NCBI RefSeq assembly: GCF_002078875.1
Contig: NC_034412.1
Coordinates: forward strand, 82,911,575-82,975,574
Origin: Numida meleagris
Taxonomy: Eukaryota > Chordata > Aves > Galliformes > Numididae
Length of the DNA stretch: 64,000 bases
Reading direction: 5' to 3'
This document shows, piece after piece, positions 1 to 14,200 of this stretch (its first letter is position 1; each line of letters starts with the position of its first letter). The position numbers and the translations under genes are program-made. The notes beneath the pieces were generated by a model. The model was not told the origin of the DNA, did no database searches, and worked only from the letters and a program-made list of their open reading frames with translations.

Positions 1-2317
1 TTTCTCAGATGTTCAGCTCAAGCTCATATTAGATGAAATATTTCCATTTGATTTACTTCTTTCCCAATCACTTTCTTCTGTTAATTTTAAAATGAAAATC
101 CTTTCTCAACTCAGGATTGTAAAACCATGAACTATAAGTATCTGGTAAATGCACGGAGGTTTAAGGTGTTTTCTCTTTTATTTAAGCTGGCATTAAAAGA
201 TATTTTATCCAGTCTTCCCAGTATTTAGTAATTAGCACTGTTACATGTTTCTGAATAAGGATTTCACACTAAGCATAAAAACGATTTCCTTTTTTTTTTT
301 CTGCTGCACACAGCAAAGGCGATACTCATAAGCAAAAACTTCACTGATGGGCAGAATTAATCATTTTTATTCTCCAACGTGCACACAGCAGCAAGCCGTG
401 CTGCAGTCTCTTTAAAGGCAGAATTTAAACCTGGATTTCAGATGGCTGTGATATAAAGGCATAGCCTGTATTTTTTGCACTCTAGACATCACAGAATGCT
501 AAATCATTGCTATTTGGAATAATTGCAGTTGCTAGCATGTTAACCTCCGTTCCACAGTGCCACATGCCTGTGGAGCCACAGCTTTGGATGCATGCCCTAT
601 TTTGTCTTCGTTTCCTCAGAATAAAGGTGTTCAACACAGAAGAACGCTGATTTTTTTTTTTTTTAAATCATGTTTAGTACAAATTTTAAGTATTTTTGTG
701 GAAGCCAGAACCTGAAAATGAATTATTTTGTCCTGTGTCATTTGCCAAATGCTTTTTCTCTCTGTTTTCTCTGGCACTGTAAAAAATCATAGGTTTCCTT
801 TCCTTCCAGTTACTAGTTTGTTTTGTTCCAGCATAATTGATTACCTCATCAATGGGGTCAGCAGACTTTGCTGTAACTGCTGAATAGGAGTTGAACAGGC
901 TGTCTCAGAAATAATGAGCAAAACCTTGTAGGTTTTAAATTAATATCAAGCTTTTTAAAAGGTAATTTTTCATCAAGTCATGAAGTATTACAAGATATTA
1001 CAAACCATCAGATAATAAGTCCAAGACCTATATCCTAGTCTCAGTCATACAACTCCAGGAGCAAACAGGGATCCTGTACAGAGTTGAAAGATGGAGATAA
1101 CATGCAGAAGACCAGTTTTCACCAAGCTACAATGAAGTTGTCCCCACATATTACCTTCTTATTTTTTGTCTATGTAGTTTTCTAGCTGCTCTGCTATTTT
1201 ATTTAGTTCTTCAGTGTGTAACAGATTTGAATGTGCTCTAAACAGCAGATGTATGCCAGCAGCGCTACTCTCAGTTTGGAGCTCAGAGGATTCATGCTGC
1301 CTTCTATAAAATGATTTATTCTCTCAAAATTTCTCACATGACGGAAATGCTGGCCCCTGATTCCAGTTAGGCAGGACTACCTGGCCTGAGCCCTGAAATA
1401 CAGCTGTATCTTGCCCAGTAGGTTTCCAAAATTTGTCTCTCCTTTCTTGTATTGGGTGAGTTGGAGTGATTTCTTAGAGCTGTTCCCGGAGTGTAGTTCC
1501 AGCACCCTCCCCGTGCCGTGGGTCTGCTCCAGCGACCGCTTTGTTTGAGTTGGAGGAGCCCAGCCTGCTTCTGTCCTCTGCAAAGGTAGAGCTGGTGCGG
1601 CACTTCCCCTTGTATCCTGTATGGTGTATTCACCAGGGCTCATCGGAGCTACAAATTATCCAATTTGTTTTCTGTATGAACAATAATGAAGTGTTACTAT
1701 TGCATCATAGGACAATATTTTCTGAATCCCCCTTTTCACTAATTTAGCTTCTCACTGGACACTCAGATTTCTTCTGCTAGGAGGATAACATGAATTATTT
1801 AATGGGACACAATTTTCTAAAGGCAGCATTCACACTGCAATCAATCCATTTGTAACTATATCCAGTGCACATGCAAAATTTTTGTTTGCATATCCAAAAT
1901 AGACACACGTGCAACAGTTTTAATGTGCGGGGAAATTTGTTTTTCTAAATATGGTTTCATGCATGGAGAGGAAATGAACCCAGATCGTTTGAGTGCTAGT
2001 TTCCTCCTAACATGTAATGGTTTGTAGCAGCTATCTGGTCAATACTTTACAGCAGTTTGTGTATTTTCAGTGAAGAGGGAGAAAGATTACGTGCAAGCAT
2101 TGTTCAGGATGCAAAGTCAGGTGCTCTGGGTAAAGAAATGCTGTATTTATAGTCACCCATGCAGCACTAATCCATTTCCCTGTGTGAGTAACGTGATGTT
2201 GCCATCTTTTACTAAAGCATCACACGTGGTGCTTTCCTCAGAGCCCCTGGCTCAGGCAGAGCACAGGAATGCTAGCACCCATTCTGTTCCAAGCACTCCT
2301 GTGCTACTCACTTTGTG

Positions 2318-2651
2318 GAATCATAGAACGGTTTAGGTTAGAAAGGACCTTAAAGCCCACCCAGTTACAACCCCCTGCCATGGACAGGGCTGCCAGCCAC
2401 CAGACTAGGCTGCCCAGAGCCCATCCAACCTGGCCGTGGATGTCTCCAGGAGTGGGGCATCCACAGCTTCTCCAGGCAGCCTGTGCCAGTGCCTCACCAA
2501 TCCCTGAGAATTTCCTCCTACCATCTAATCTAAATCTCCTCTCTTTTAATTTAGAACCATTCCTCTTTTTCCTATCTCTATCTACCTGTGTAAAAAGTCT
2601 CTCTCCATCTTTTTCTTTTTTTTAATAAGCCCCGTTTAAGTACTGAAAGGA
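2318..2651 (-). mobile_element. CR1 LINE 3' fragment
   Basis: It begins with the reverse complement of the CR1 3' end (AATCATAGAACGGTTTAGG) and continues through the typical CATGGACAGGGCTGCC, TCCAGGCAGCCTGTGCCAGTG and AAAGTCTCTCTCCATCTTT landmarks. This is the usual 5'-truncated CR1 tail in minus orientation. Open frames read across it are by-products of the repeat. Confidence 0.93.
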
Positions 2652-5600
2652 TTCCTTGTGGACTTTTTTGCAGTGTCATTGTAGCATCTCATCTGCAGAT
2701 GTTAATGGCTGCATAGCACCTTCACATGGAAGAGCACTGTCACCCCTGCTTGCAGATATGATGTTGAGGTCACTTGGGATCAGCTAACTGGAGGTAGACA
2801 TTCAGAAGGAGCAAGGCCATGACTTTGCAGGGCACTTGCTGCAACAAAACTGTTGGCATAGGTCAGTCTGCTGTCTCAGGCTAGCTATATAGTCGAAAGG
2901 GAACAGATGAGTGTTTCTGGGAACACATTGATTTGAGCACTTTTGCCATGACTTAGTACCACGGTGGAGCTGAGTGACAGGCAAATTTTGTTAGAGAAAC
3001 GTTTGGTTAGTCTAAAATCTAAGCTCATCCTTTCTTGTTCTGTTGCTTCCCACTTCGTTCTTCTGCCACGTTCCGATGGCTTCAGCAGATAAGCACAAAG
3101 CCCTGCACATAGCAACTGCACTGACTTTGTTCTGGGCACAGTGTGAGGTGCTGGAGAAGCAGAATGTCTGATTGTGTACTGAGATGCTGTACCCTAATGG
3201 ATAGGAGTAACAAGTTCTGTTAAGGCTTCACAAGCACTCAAAGGACAGGTTTGGGTTCATTTAATCATTCTGGGAATTTTCCTAATGAAAGCTGTCAAAA
3301 TTTTAAAGAATCCTCAGAAGCAGAGACACAACATTTTGTAGACTTTATTCCTACAAATGGTAGAAATTTTCAGTCTAAAACAGTTGAGCTTGGGGCAGAT
3401 CTCCACAAGAAAACACAGTCAAAATCAGAAGGGTCTCACAGAGAGATTCAGATTTCTCTGACTATCTGTTTTCTATCTGTGCCAACTATAATTAGCAGAT
3501 TCTACCAAGGTTCTCTGTTAATGTAATTTCTCATATTTATTTCAGTAATCATCACAGTGGTTTCTTCTCCTCTATTTCATGCATTTAATATTTTTAAGAC
3601 AATGTTATGTGTTACTTTCAGAATAATAAATGAGAAGAAATGTGTTCTTTGAAACAGCTCATACAGTCAAATGTTAGCTTTTCACTTTTTTTAATAAAGA
3701 TATGACATCACAGAATATTTATAAAACAAATTATTCCACCAGAAGCAGAAGAGAACAGAGAAAAGTGATAGAGCAGATTGTTTTAGAAAAGAAGTGACCA
3801 GGATGGAGTGAGTGAGACGAGGGAGCAAGGATGGGAAAAATACAGGAAGGGGGATGAGTGGAGAATGGTGCACCAACTTGGAAATGTTGTGATGAGGAGA
3901 TGGAATCTGAAGTAGCAGAGTTAGGGCACGGGTGATAAAGTAATACTCTCGTTGGTGAGAACAGTAGTGTTGTGCCTTTCATCCATTGGACCCTGAGCAT
4001 TTTATTGAAACAGATAAAGTGCGTTATAGACGAGAAAGTTGTGACACATCAAAAACAAAGTAAGATGTAGCAAATCCAATGGCTTTTAATAAGATCAGAT
4101 AACAATTTTAAACAAGACTCTGGACCAGAGAGCAATGAGCCAATGCAGCAGTGACTAACTCAGCTTCCTGTGGCTCAGAAACAGGTTTTAGTGTCTCTGG
4201 ATAGTGGAAATTCTGGATGAGAGTGAAAAACAGGGAATGGAAACAGAGCATAAGTGATTAGAGGAGATATCAGGATTTGAGCAGAAACAGCAAATTTTAC
4301 CCATATTCTGGAGATGGTAATGGCCAGTCTTCACACAAAGGGCACTAACAGGCTCATGAGTTTCAGTTCAGAAGATGTATTGTGTATGAACACAAGCTAG
4401 CTACCATGCCCACTGGATATATAGACCATATGACCTTGGAAATTAAATTAAGCTCTGCAATAATGAGAATGGAAGGATGATAGTCAGCGATGTGAGTCCT
4501 CAAAGCATCCATGAGTGAGAAATCAGAATGAAGTTAGGTTGGAGCGGTTTAAAAATAAAATGTTAGAAGGGTAAAAGGAAGAGAAAAAGACAAAGCATCA
4601 GCCGTATAAAAACAAGCCACAGGATTTGAACTAATAATGTTATTTCAGAAAGGAAAAAAGATGAGGAGAAAAAAGTCCAAGAACACAGCCACAGGCTCTG
4701 TTTTTAGAAGACCAAATTAAAGCCTGAACTAATATGCAGTGCAGTCATAAATAATAATAACTATTAATTAAGTCTAGGAATGAGAGCTGCAGAGGTATGA
4801 TTTGTGTGAAGACCTGAAAACACCAAAACCAGCTTCTTGTTCAAAGCAGTAAAAACAGCAAAAATTTTAATTAGTTGTTGAATATTGAACATCCATGGGT
4901 GTTCAGTGCAAATTGTTACGCAGGGATGGGTGAGTGGTTGCAGAGGTCAAGAAATAGGCTTTAATGCAAAGCCTGGGGTTCAAATCTTTGTTCTTGGAAG
5001 CAGTTGTCTTAGGGTCTGAAATATTAATTTCAGAAAGCTTGTGGCAGCACTATGGTCTGCTGTCTATTTGGAAAGTGAATCCTGTGTCTCCTCCATGATT
5101 TTAATCTTCAAGAGGTTTGTTTTACTAGTCTGTTTATTCTGATATCGCAAGCAACTCTGTTAGATTATCTTTTCAATAATTTTCTCCAGGTAGTTAACCT
5201 TACTGTAAGCTTGTCCTTTCCCCTTCCTCTGCCAATTTCACTATAGGTAAAATGGTATGACTCATTACCTGTTCCCTTTGACACATCTGAAGATCAAATC
5301 TGACTTTTCCATGTTTACATGGAGGTTTGCTTTGGGCTCTTGAATTTGATCCTATTTCTAGGATGCTCCTGTGAACCTCTTATCTTTCCTGTGTGATACC
5401 CCGATCCTTGTCTGTATGGATGATGCCTCCCCTCATTCTGTCATTCGGAATCTGTCCATATCCTCCCTCTTTTTCTACTCACCATATTTCTATTCATAAC
5501 AGAAACCCTAAAAAAATCAACTGACTCTAAGAAGTAAAATGCAAGTACGACAAAAGAGAATAGTAGTCCAGCATTTCTGTGATTTTTACAGATTGACTTA

Positions 5601-6452
5601 CACAATGCTGAATTTTTCTTCCAGTCACTTCCTGGGCACTTTGCAGATGCTCAGAGCTGCATAGTTAGTTGGGTCAGGAGACTGATCTGATGGAGAAACT
5701 CATCCAGCCCCTTCCACCCAAGTGATGATCATCCTCAGTAGCTCTCTCAGTGCTACTCATGCAGGGCAGGGTGTAGAGATTCATATCATCTGGCATCTGT
5801 CTGGAATTTAGACCTCATCTCCAAGTTTGTCGCCACTGAAGGGTTGTGTGTGTGTACAGATATAAGTGGAATGCAGTTTTTTGTAAGTACCATAGGAATC
5901 ATACTGCAATTTACCAATTAATTGCACTAATTGAAAATACTCTCTATTTGTGCTCACGTTTTAGAAATTTTGGTATGCTCTTTCAGTGCTGTATGTACAC
6001 ATACATGTGTATCAGTGTTTATCTGGTGGTCTTAAATGTACAAGTCTGTGCGTTGCTTTTGACTTGTAAGCGTACCTTCTGTTCATATTAATGTATACAT
6101 CAGCAGCTGTATCTAATTAATAACCAGGAGCCCATGATTTTGCAATTACCTCAAGTTCATTAGACCCATAGGATGTAATCTACAGACAGTGCTGATAAGC
6201 AGAAGTACAGAACCAGGTCTGTCTTGGTGCATACATGAGGCTTGTGAGCAGTGTAAGCACAAGAGGTTTCCATCTGTTCTGCTTCACATCTAGCATTGTG
6301 TTCTGCACAGCTAGAAAACTGAATACTGAATATTCCTCCCTGTCCCAAATGGCTTCGTTAATCCTCTGCCTTGTTACCTTTTTCCCATCAGTGTTTCTAC
6401 CTCACCACTGCTTCATAATAAGGCAGTTTGTTAATCAAAGAACCAGTCTTAA

Positions 6453-6476
6453 CATCCATTGAAGTCAATGGGTATC
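6453..6476. repeat. Short palindromic ancient-repeat core
   Basis: CATTGAAGTCAATGGG is a near-palindrome and matches the core seen in old, widely dispersed sauropsid palindromic repeats as I remember them. The fragment is too short for a firm family name. Confidence 0.35.
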
Positions 6477-7548
6477 TGTCCTTTGATCCAAATGTCATCT
6501 CATAGTTTTTCATTTATTCAGAGGTCTTTTATACCCATAAAATCCAATTTATCAAAATTAATTTCTCCATTCCCTTGGGCAATTTTAGCCATGAAAATGC
6601 CATGCTGCATGAACAACAACAAATGGTTATTTTTATTGCATTTTTGTTGTTGTTTTGTTTTGGAGTTTTGTGACAAAAGAAAATTAACTTGATTTAGCCA
6701 CAGATTATAGTTCTTAGGTGAGCCCCAAGGAACAAATATCAACTTAGGGATCTGCCTTGAAGAAAAGGTTTAGGAATATGAAAGAATGAAGGAAGACAAA
6801 AGAAACAGTGCTTTCATAGCAAGAGAGAGAAATTTCTCATTTTATTAATCATTCAGGCAAAACTTAGAGCTAGTTTAATTAAAAGACTGTGCACCATTTC
6901 TACACAAGATAAGACGATTTTACATAAAGTAAGTATGAAGCACACACAAAAAAAGCCTGCAGCTATATTCCCTAGCCTGATTGCATAGCGTCTCGTTTAT
7001 AAAGCAGGATTGGACCCAGCCGGGTCTGGAGCAAAAGCTCCAAGGAAAACACAAGCACTATCTAAAGAAAATGGTGTTGGCAATTAGGCAGAGATCACCA
7101 CACTCTCTGGAGCAGATCTAGTCTCATGCCTCATGGCACCAGCCTCAATACAAGTACTGCTAGTCTGTCTTCCACAGTATGTTATAGATCCTAGATCTAG
7201 AGGAAGGCAAAGGTCTAGAGACTTCTCAAGCAAACTAATGAAATTATAAAATGGAATAATCTTCTGATTGTGGTATGCAAATAAAGGTTTAGCTTTTGAC
7301 AAGATGTATCAGAGCTATGGTGTCATGTAAAATATTATAGTCTATTTTAATAGCAAGTATCTTTCTTTTGTAACTCTCCACATCCTGGTAGTATTCCAGT
7401 GTATCCTTGGTGCCTTCCTGTTTTTCTTCGCTAGTGTGTGAGGTGAAATGTTCAGCCATACAAGGGAGAGAATATCATATATTCTATTGCTATGACCTTG
7501 AACAATGTAATTTTAAAAATGAATTAATTTTTTGAAAATAATTACAAT

Positions 7549-7582
7549 AAGAAACATGAAATACATGAAACATGAAATACAG
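7549..7582. repeat. Short tandem duplication
   Basis: GAAACATGAAATACAT is followed directly by GAAACATGAAATACAG: two copies of a 16-nt unit with one difference. Confidence 0.85.
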
Positions 7583-9846
7583 CTACCTCATTATTTTAGC
7601 TAATAGTATAAGGAGAACAAAAAATTACTCAGAAGAAAAATATATATTCTTGGAGTCAATGTTATCACCAAAATCATATTCGTGCCACTTTTTGTTTCTT
7701 TTGTTACCTTCTTGCTGGCTAATTGTATCCTGAAGACCATCTTCTCTCTTTGTCAGCTGCTTCAAGTTCTTCCTGGGTCAGTGTCAGGGTAGCTTGGTTC
7801 CTATAATCTTACATTAATATTTTGATTCCTACTGTGGACCACTCTGCAGCCTAGAATAAGCTTCCTGTTGCTATAATAGATGGTAAGGAAAACCCCTACT
7901 TCCAATTACATGAGGATACAATAATTTTGAGGATTTCACAGCAACAAAGGACTTGTGGACACTGCCCTTGTCTAACCCTCCAAGGCTTGCTCCAAGCTGC
8001 TGCAAGTCAGCCCCGTTCTGCTGAGATGATGGTGAGAAGTGATGCGCTGCTCAAGGCTCCTCTGAGTCCAAACCCGGAGGGGAAAGGCTGCCTTTTTTAG
8101 ACCGCAAAAACAAAAACATCCACAAAATGCAAAAGCCTCATGAGCTTTTCTGTTTTTCATTTTTTAACTGACTACTGCAGCAGAGACTAGAAACGTGAAA
8201 CAAGAGGAAAAGTAGCAGAAACAAAGCCTACCCACATGCGCCAGTGAACTGTAGCCCCCCCAGGGCAGGCAGAAGGATGCTGTCTATGAAGATGCTCTCA
8301 ATTTTCTGCTTATGCTCTCCTCCCACGTTTCTTGCACCAAATGCTGCTAATGACCGTTTCCTTCAAGAGGATGGGAAACCAGAGAGATCATAGGAAGGGT
8401 CAAAATATAAAACAAAATACTTTTTTAACACTGATTGATTTGGAGTGATACTTTAGGCTCTTTTCTTTCTATTTCCTTTAAGTGAAATTAAAGACGAAAG
8501 CAGCCTTTTTTTCGCCTGCCACGAAGGCAGTTACTGGTCCTTGATAGCTCCTCCATTTAAATGGATGTTGTGGCTGCTTAGTACTTCTTGAGATGGATGT
8601 GTCACACCACCTTTTACCCCTAATTTATATTCTCAAACAAGCCTAAAGGGAGCTTACATTTTTTAACTTACAGTGTTTGATTTCATTGTTCAAAGTTTTG
8701 TTCTTTCATAGCTTCTTTCTGGACAAGGATTAGATGAGAAAGATCTTCAGAGGATATCGACTACAATATCAGTGTTGATTTTAGAGAAAATCAGGCCAAA
8801 ACAGGGAAAGAAAAGACTTAGAAGAAAAGTACATGCATTTAATATTCTTAGAGATTGCTTTGACAAAGATTTTAAAAGGTGACCTGCTTAAAACTTTCCT
8901 TAGACCCCTTTCTTTTAGGCATGTAAACATATACTTTCCTAAAGCAATTAATACAATTTGTCTTTACTCACCTTCCAACTTCTAAGGTTGGAACCAAGTT
9001 CTTAAGGCTTCTTATGGATATACTCCAAAAAGCTATTCATCAATATGTGTAATCATGGAATATGATGTATACAAAGGTGAAAACACCGTTTGTCATCACA
9101 GTCTAGCTTAAAGATGATTTGTGCCTTGGGAATAAGGCAATACAGGCAATTTTTCTTCTCATTAGCTATTTTATTCATATCTGCAGGGGCTGTCATAAGC
9201 ATGCATTTAATAACGCTCAGCAATCTGCGTGTTAATAAATAAGGCTTCTTGAATCTATAGAATATCTTAGGAGTCATAAAGGCACTCAAAAAAAAAAAAA
9301 AAAACCCAGATTAATCTGTGATGACTTTACTGTTTTTTATTTATCACATAGGTATTTTTGCATGAATAGAAAATTCAATATTTTTCCCAGTTTTAGTTAG
9401 AAAACAAACAAACAAAAAAAAACCCTCAACTGTATAAGTTGTCCAGTTTAGACAGTGTGTTACTGAAGCAATGGGAAAGTCCAGGGAGTGAATATGTGGT
9501 TGGTTATCAGTATTAAACACCTTGAATGAATTGTGTAGCATCAGAAAAACTAGATGACTTCAGCCATCCAAGAAGTACAAGAAAATGCATTGCCTGTAGG
9601 CTGTTGCAGCTGTTATAAAACAGAAATAATTATGTAAAGGGGAGAAAAGTTCATCCACATACATTTACTAAAATGTATGTCCATGACATCATTGAAAACA
9701 TGCCTGAAAGTTTTAGGGTAGTAAAGCCATTTCGTATTATAAATTTTGTCGTGCCTGCTCATATTTTCTGTAGCCTCAGAAAATCTAGGTCTACATGCAC
9801 TCTCATTATCACAGTATCTGATCTTTTAAAAAAAAAATTATTTTTT

Positions 9847-9871
9847 ATTCTAACAATATTGTTGTTAGAAT
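9847..9871. repeat. Perfect 10-bp inverted repeat, 5-nt loop
   Basis: ATTCTAACAA at 9847-9856 pairs with TTGTTAGAAT at 9862-9871. It is flanked upstream by an A10 run and a T6 run. Confidence 0.85.
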
Positions 9872-10206
9872 ACGTATCATCTGTCTTGCACATATGAGGA
9901 GCTATAGGATGGTCGAAAGTACATAAAGCCCATCAGAATGAGGGGATTCATTGCAGCCTTCAGTTAAAACTTTCAGTCTTCAACTGGAGTTCATGACTTG
10001 AGGTGCCACAGGCATCTGTGCCATCTTGGTTCAAATGTTTTGTGCGGTTTTCTTTAAGGAACATGCTCCAATAGTTTGCTGACTTGATCATGATTTAATA
10101 ATGGTGGTATAAGCAAGAGAAAAACATCTAGATGAAGATTTAAATACAACTTTCTCTTATGAATATGGGTACCAGCAACATAAAAAAATACCATTAAACC
10201 TCTTGG

Positions 10207-10273
10207 TCAGGTTGATGAGTAGATCTGCTGTTCTTGAAGGTCTCTACCCACCTGAATTATTCTGCAGTTCTAA
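10207..10273 (+). mobile_element. CR1 3'-end fragment
   Basis: CAGGTTGATGAGTAGATCTG, then TTCTTGAAGGTCTCTACC and CACCTGAATTATTCTG follow the order of the last 70 bases of avian CR1 (GATCTTGAAGGTC, CCAACCTGAATGATTCT). It is diverged and very short. Confidence 0.65.
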
Positions 10274-11211
10274 GAATCAGGGCAGCTATTCTTTTGTTTA
10301 TTTTTGCAGCACAGTGCTGGAGATGACCAGTGATGCCTGGCTGCATCTGGCATACAAAACCCTTGCCCAGAAATGTTGATGTCTGGGTCAGTGTCCTCCT
10401 TAACCTGAGGGAATTCAAACTCTCTTGTGCTGAGGCACCATGTCCAGGTTTAAAAAATAGCCCTTTGAAGGCACACAATGTATGGGAGCCAGAAGAGAGT
10501 ATGAAGAGGAGGCGGACTGTCTCCGCTGATAAGGAAGCGTGTCTGACTAAGAATTTGGGCTTCTTTTCCAATCTTGGCTCTCAGGATCCATTTTTTTTTT
10601 ATTGAAGAGCCATTGAGTATCATGTTGGAGTCAAAGTACCAATGGCTGCTCTTTTTCTGTGCCCAGCTTGTACTTCTGTGTACTTAAGCCATCCAAATCT
10701 GTTAAGCAGACTTAAGATTCCATTTATTTATTCAAGACCCTCAGGTTATGTCCATCCTCATATATTGAACAGCATCCAGGGATGTTATTAGGCACCCGAA
10801 CGCAATGTCTGTACTCCCTTAGAGCAGTCCCTGGCCTGCTTTTTACCCACACTGACTCTCAAATAATGCAGGGGAGCAGTTCAGAAGTTGGTGTGACATA
10901 GAGCCCATCACTGAATTGCCATTTGTATGTACTGTCTCTCGTTGCATGAGGTTTAATATCATGAATATGGGGCATTCCCTGCCAGTTGGCCATGCTGCCA
11001 GAGAACAGTGCTGGCATATTTAGTTTTTTAGGATTGCTGCAGCTTCAAGGAGTTTAAGCACAGAGGATGCCTATTCTGTCAATGTTGAACAGTGTTTGAG
11101 TACCTGCTAGGCTCACCTCATCTGCAGCAGGTGAAATGCAGGTGCCTCAGAAGGACTTTATGGATCACATTCTTGGAGTTGAGGGCTTAAAAGTAGATGC
11201 TTTTGGATCAT

Positions 11212-11234
11212 TTTTCTTTTCTTTCTTTCTTTCT
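11212..11234. repeat. (TTTC)n microsatellite
   Basis: A TTTC-type tetranucleotide tract, slightly interrupted at the start. Pyrimidine-only on this strand. Confidence 0.9.
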
Positions 11235-14200
11235 GGTGTTTCAGCGGTCACAGACCAAGTATGAGCTTGAAGACCAGATCTCCTAATTTTTTGCCTCGTA
11301 TCTTTACCACTGTTTCATCCCTGACTTCTGTATTACGAAAAACACATGATGTGTGTGTCTGTTATTTCTGTATGTAGGAAAATGCTACTGTTCTCCTGCA
11401 AGCTGGGATCTCAGCTGTAATAACATTAGTTCTAGAAATGGCACTCTCTTTTTACTCCCATCCCATATACATTGCTAGTGGTGAGAGAAATACCTTTACT
11501 TGTCCTTCTGGAGGAGACCAGCAGCCTTGACTGGACGCAGGCATGTTGTGGCTAAGCTCCAAAGCACCCAACTGGTGCATTACATGTGTTCCAAGATAGG
11601 AGGGCAGTTCCCAAATGCCACAGAGAACCCCCAACTCTTGGAAATGTATATCTGGATCCACAAAACAAATCTGCAATCTGAAAAAAATGCCAACTTCTTG
11701 AATACCTCTGGTTCTTACATGCATATCTGAATAAAGTAAGAATTTACCCTGATTTCTTTTGTTAGTTTAGCAAAGTTGTGCAGTTTGCAAAGTTTAGCGG
11801 GCTTCCTCCTTTCTGAGTTGTGCTTTTCTACAGAATTGATAAGCGTTGAGTGCAGTGTTTTATGGTGGTGATATATCAGACAGAGAACACAGCTTGACTT
11901 TCAAACTCCAAGCAGGAGTTTTCAGAGCTAGCAACTAGGAAAAGGATATTTGTACATGCAAGCTGCAAGTCTTATCTGGACATCACTGTGAGATAGTAAT
12001 CTTGGGACCTTATGGCATTATTTTACAGAGACACAAATGAAGTGTAACAGCAGTTGTGTGAAACTTTGCACAAATCTAGTAAAAGATCAGCTGGTTTGTT
12101 TTTAAAAGGAGGGAAGGAAGACTATTTATTTCCCCCCCCGGAGGAACTTCTACAAAGTTATTGTCCTTATCAGAAGAACACCTTTTTCCTGAATGTTATC
12201 TCTCTGACATTTGTTCTGTATAACCTAATGAGGGCAGGTGGAGCACCATGGAAATGAGTTATTGTTGATTTGATACAATTATAACTTTTGTTTCAAAGTT
12301 GGTATTTTGAGCTTTCATTTTGCCTATTGGTGACCTTGGACTATTTTATAGTCAATAATAAGAAACAAAAAAATGGCACTTCTTTTCATTGTTAGACTGC
12401 TAAGTGATTCAGTTACCTAGAGACTGTAACAGAGTTTCCATAAGTGGTTTTTCTTCTCCAAGCAGCAGAAAGCGTTGCTTTATCTCCTCTCCAACTGCCT
12501 TTTCTGCATGAGGAAGTGTTCCAGGAATCCCCCTACAACAAGGCATTTTGGCAAGAAGACAAGGGGGGATATGCTGATGTGATGCAGCAATGAGCTTCCT
12601 TCTGCCAAATGTTTAGAGGATGTTGCAAACGTGGTTGTTCACCAGTGTCAACATTATCAATGTAAGAGTTTGGTCCTCCCAAAATGGGGTGGCTGCAGTG
12701 CTGTGCTTGCAGTGAAGGCCAGGGACTGGGAAAGAGCTCAGCTATGCCCATGCTCCTCCCATGACCAACCTGTCTTCGTCTGTGTTTCCAGCACTAAACA
12801 AATAAGTGCGGGGGGCACTTGAGGCTTGCAAACATTTACTATAAAAAGTAAAGCCTGGAATTTAACCTTGTTTGTATGCAGGGGTAGCCTCTTCCCATCT
12901 TGGCATTGGAACAGAGGTATGTTAAATTCCAGGTCACACACAATGTGGGGTTTTTGAGTTCCAAGGCTCAGGGAATACTTGACACAATCTCTTGAATCCT
13001 AAATGGCTGAACATCCATGGTCAGCTTTCATGAAGCTAAAAATTTTGCCACTGCTGATGTTTTCCTGTTGCTGCTTGCTCAGTAACTTGGGGGAAAGCAT
13101 TCTCTAACCTCCTACAAAGTGCTTTGAAGCAAAGAAGGAAACGGAAATGCAAAAGCAAACTACATCCACAGAGCCACTCTCTGATCCTTTGCATGTACGT
13201 TTGCTTTAATAGCAAACCCTGAAGGGAGGTGAATTCCCACTGCTGCTGTTCTGCCGGGATCCGGGGACAGCTTCTATCACATTAGGAAGAAAAGTTGCTT
13301 CAGCTCTGCCTATCAGATAAATGACCATTCTTAGGAATTCCATCAGGAAACTGCTTCTTCTAAACCACCTTCTCCTCTTCACCATACTTGGCTACTGGGA
13401 AAACTAGGAGAGTCATACACAGAGAGAAAGAAATCTAAGTGCAGTCAGAGAGAAATTTATTTTTCTCTGTTGTCATCTATCCTCGCTTTCAGCCAAGCAA
13501 ATTTGGTCCCCAGCTGTTAGATCAGCTTAGTTATTAATCCCCCTACAGTCCAGCCACAGTGTGCTTTTGGAGACAGGGTGGTCCCCAAGAGCTCCTCTGA
13601 GTCTGGGCCTGAGGGCCACAAGACTCCACAGGACTATCAGGCAGCCAGTCTCTGCTCTAGAGTGACCATTTCAGGGGATCTGAGATAATCAGCTCTAATT
13701 ACAGCTAAAGATAGCTTGCCTTTAACAAGCCAACACTGTTCTGGCTCAGAGAAAACCTCCGATTTTTTTCAGAAGCCAGCACATGGTTTGGCAGTCTGTA
13801 TCAGTTTCTTAAGCAGCATTTGTCCCACATCACCAGTTTCAGCCACATGTTTCTGCCCGCATACTGCCTATTCCTTTGATAATTTTTCAGACAGACCAAT
13901 TCCTTTGGTTGTTTTGCTGTACAGCTGCACAAACAGCTGAGCTTGTGCACCACAGGGATCAGCACAGTACTGACATTGTCACCTAAGAGAGAGCAATCTT
14001 ATAGTGTAGCATCCTTTGGATTCCGTCCCTTCATGGATCTTCCACGTGGTTTCTTCTAGGCTTGCTTTCTGGAGGGAGAAAAGGGAGAGGACAGAGTCAA
14101 AGCGTATTAATGTCTTTGAAACCAGATTTTGCCACGTTAGCAGCTTATTCAGTATTTGATGAGCCATTCAGTCATAAGTTATATAGTTGGGGACAAATGC

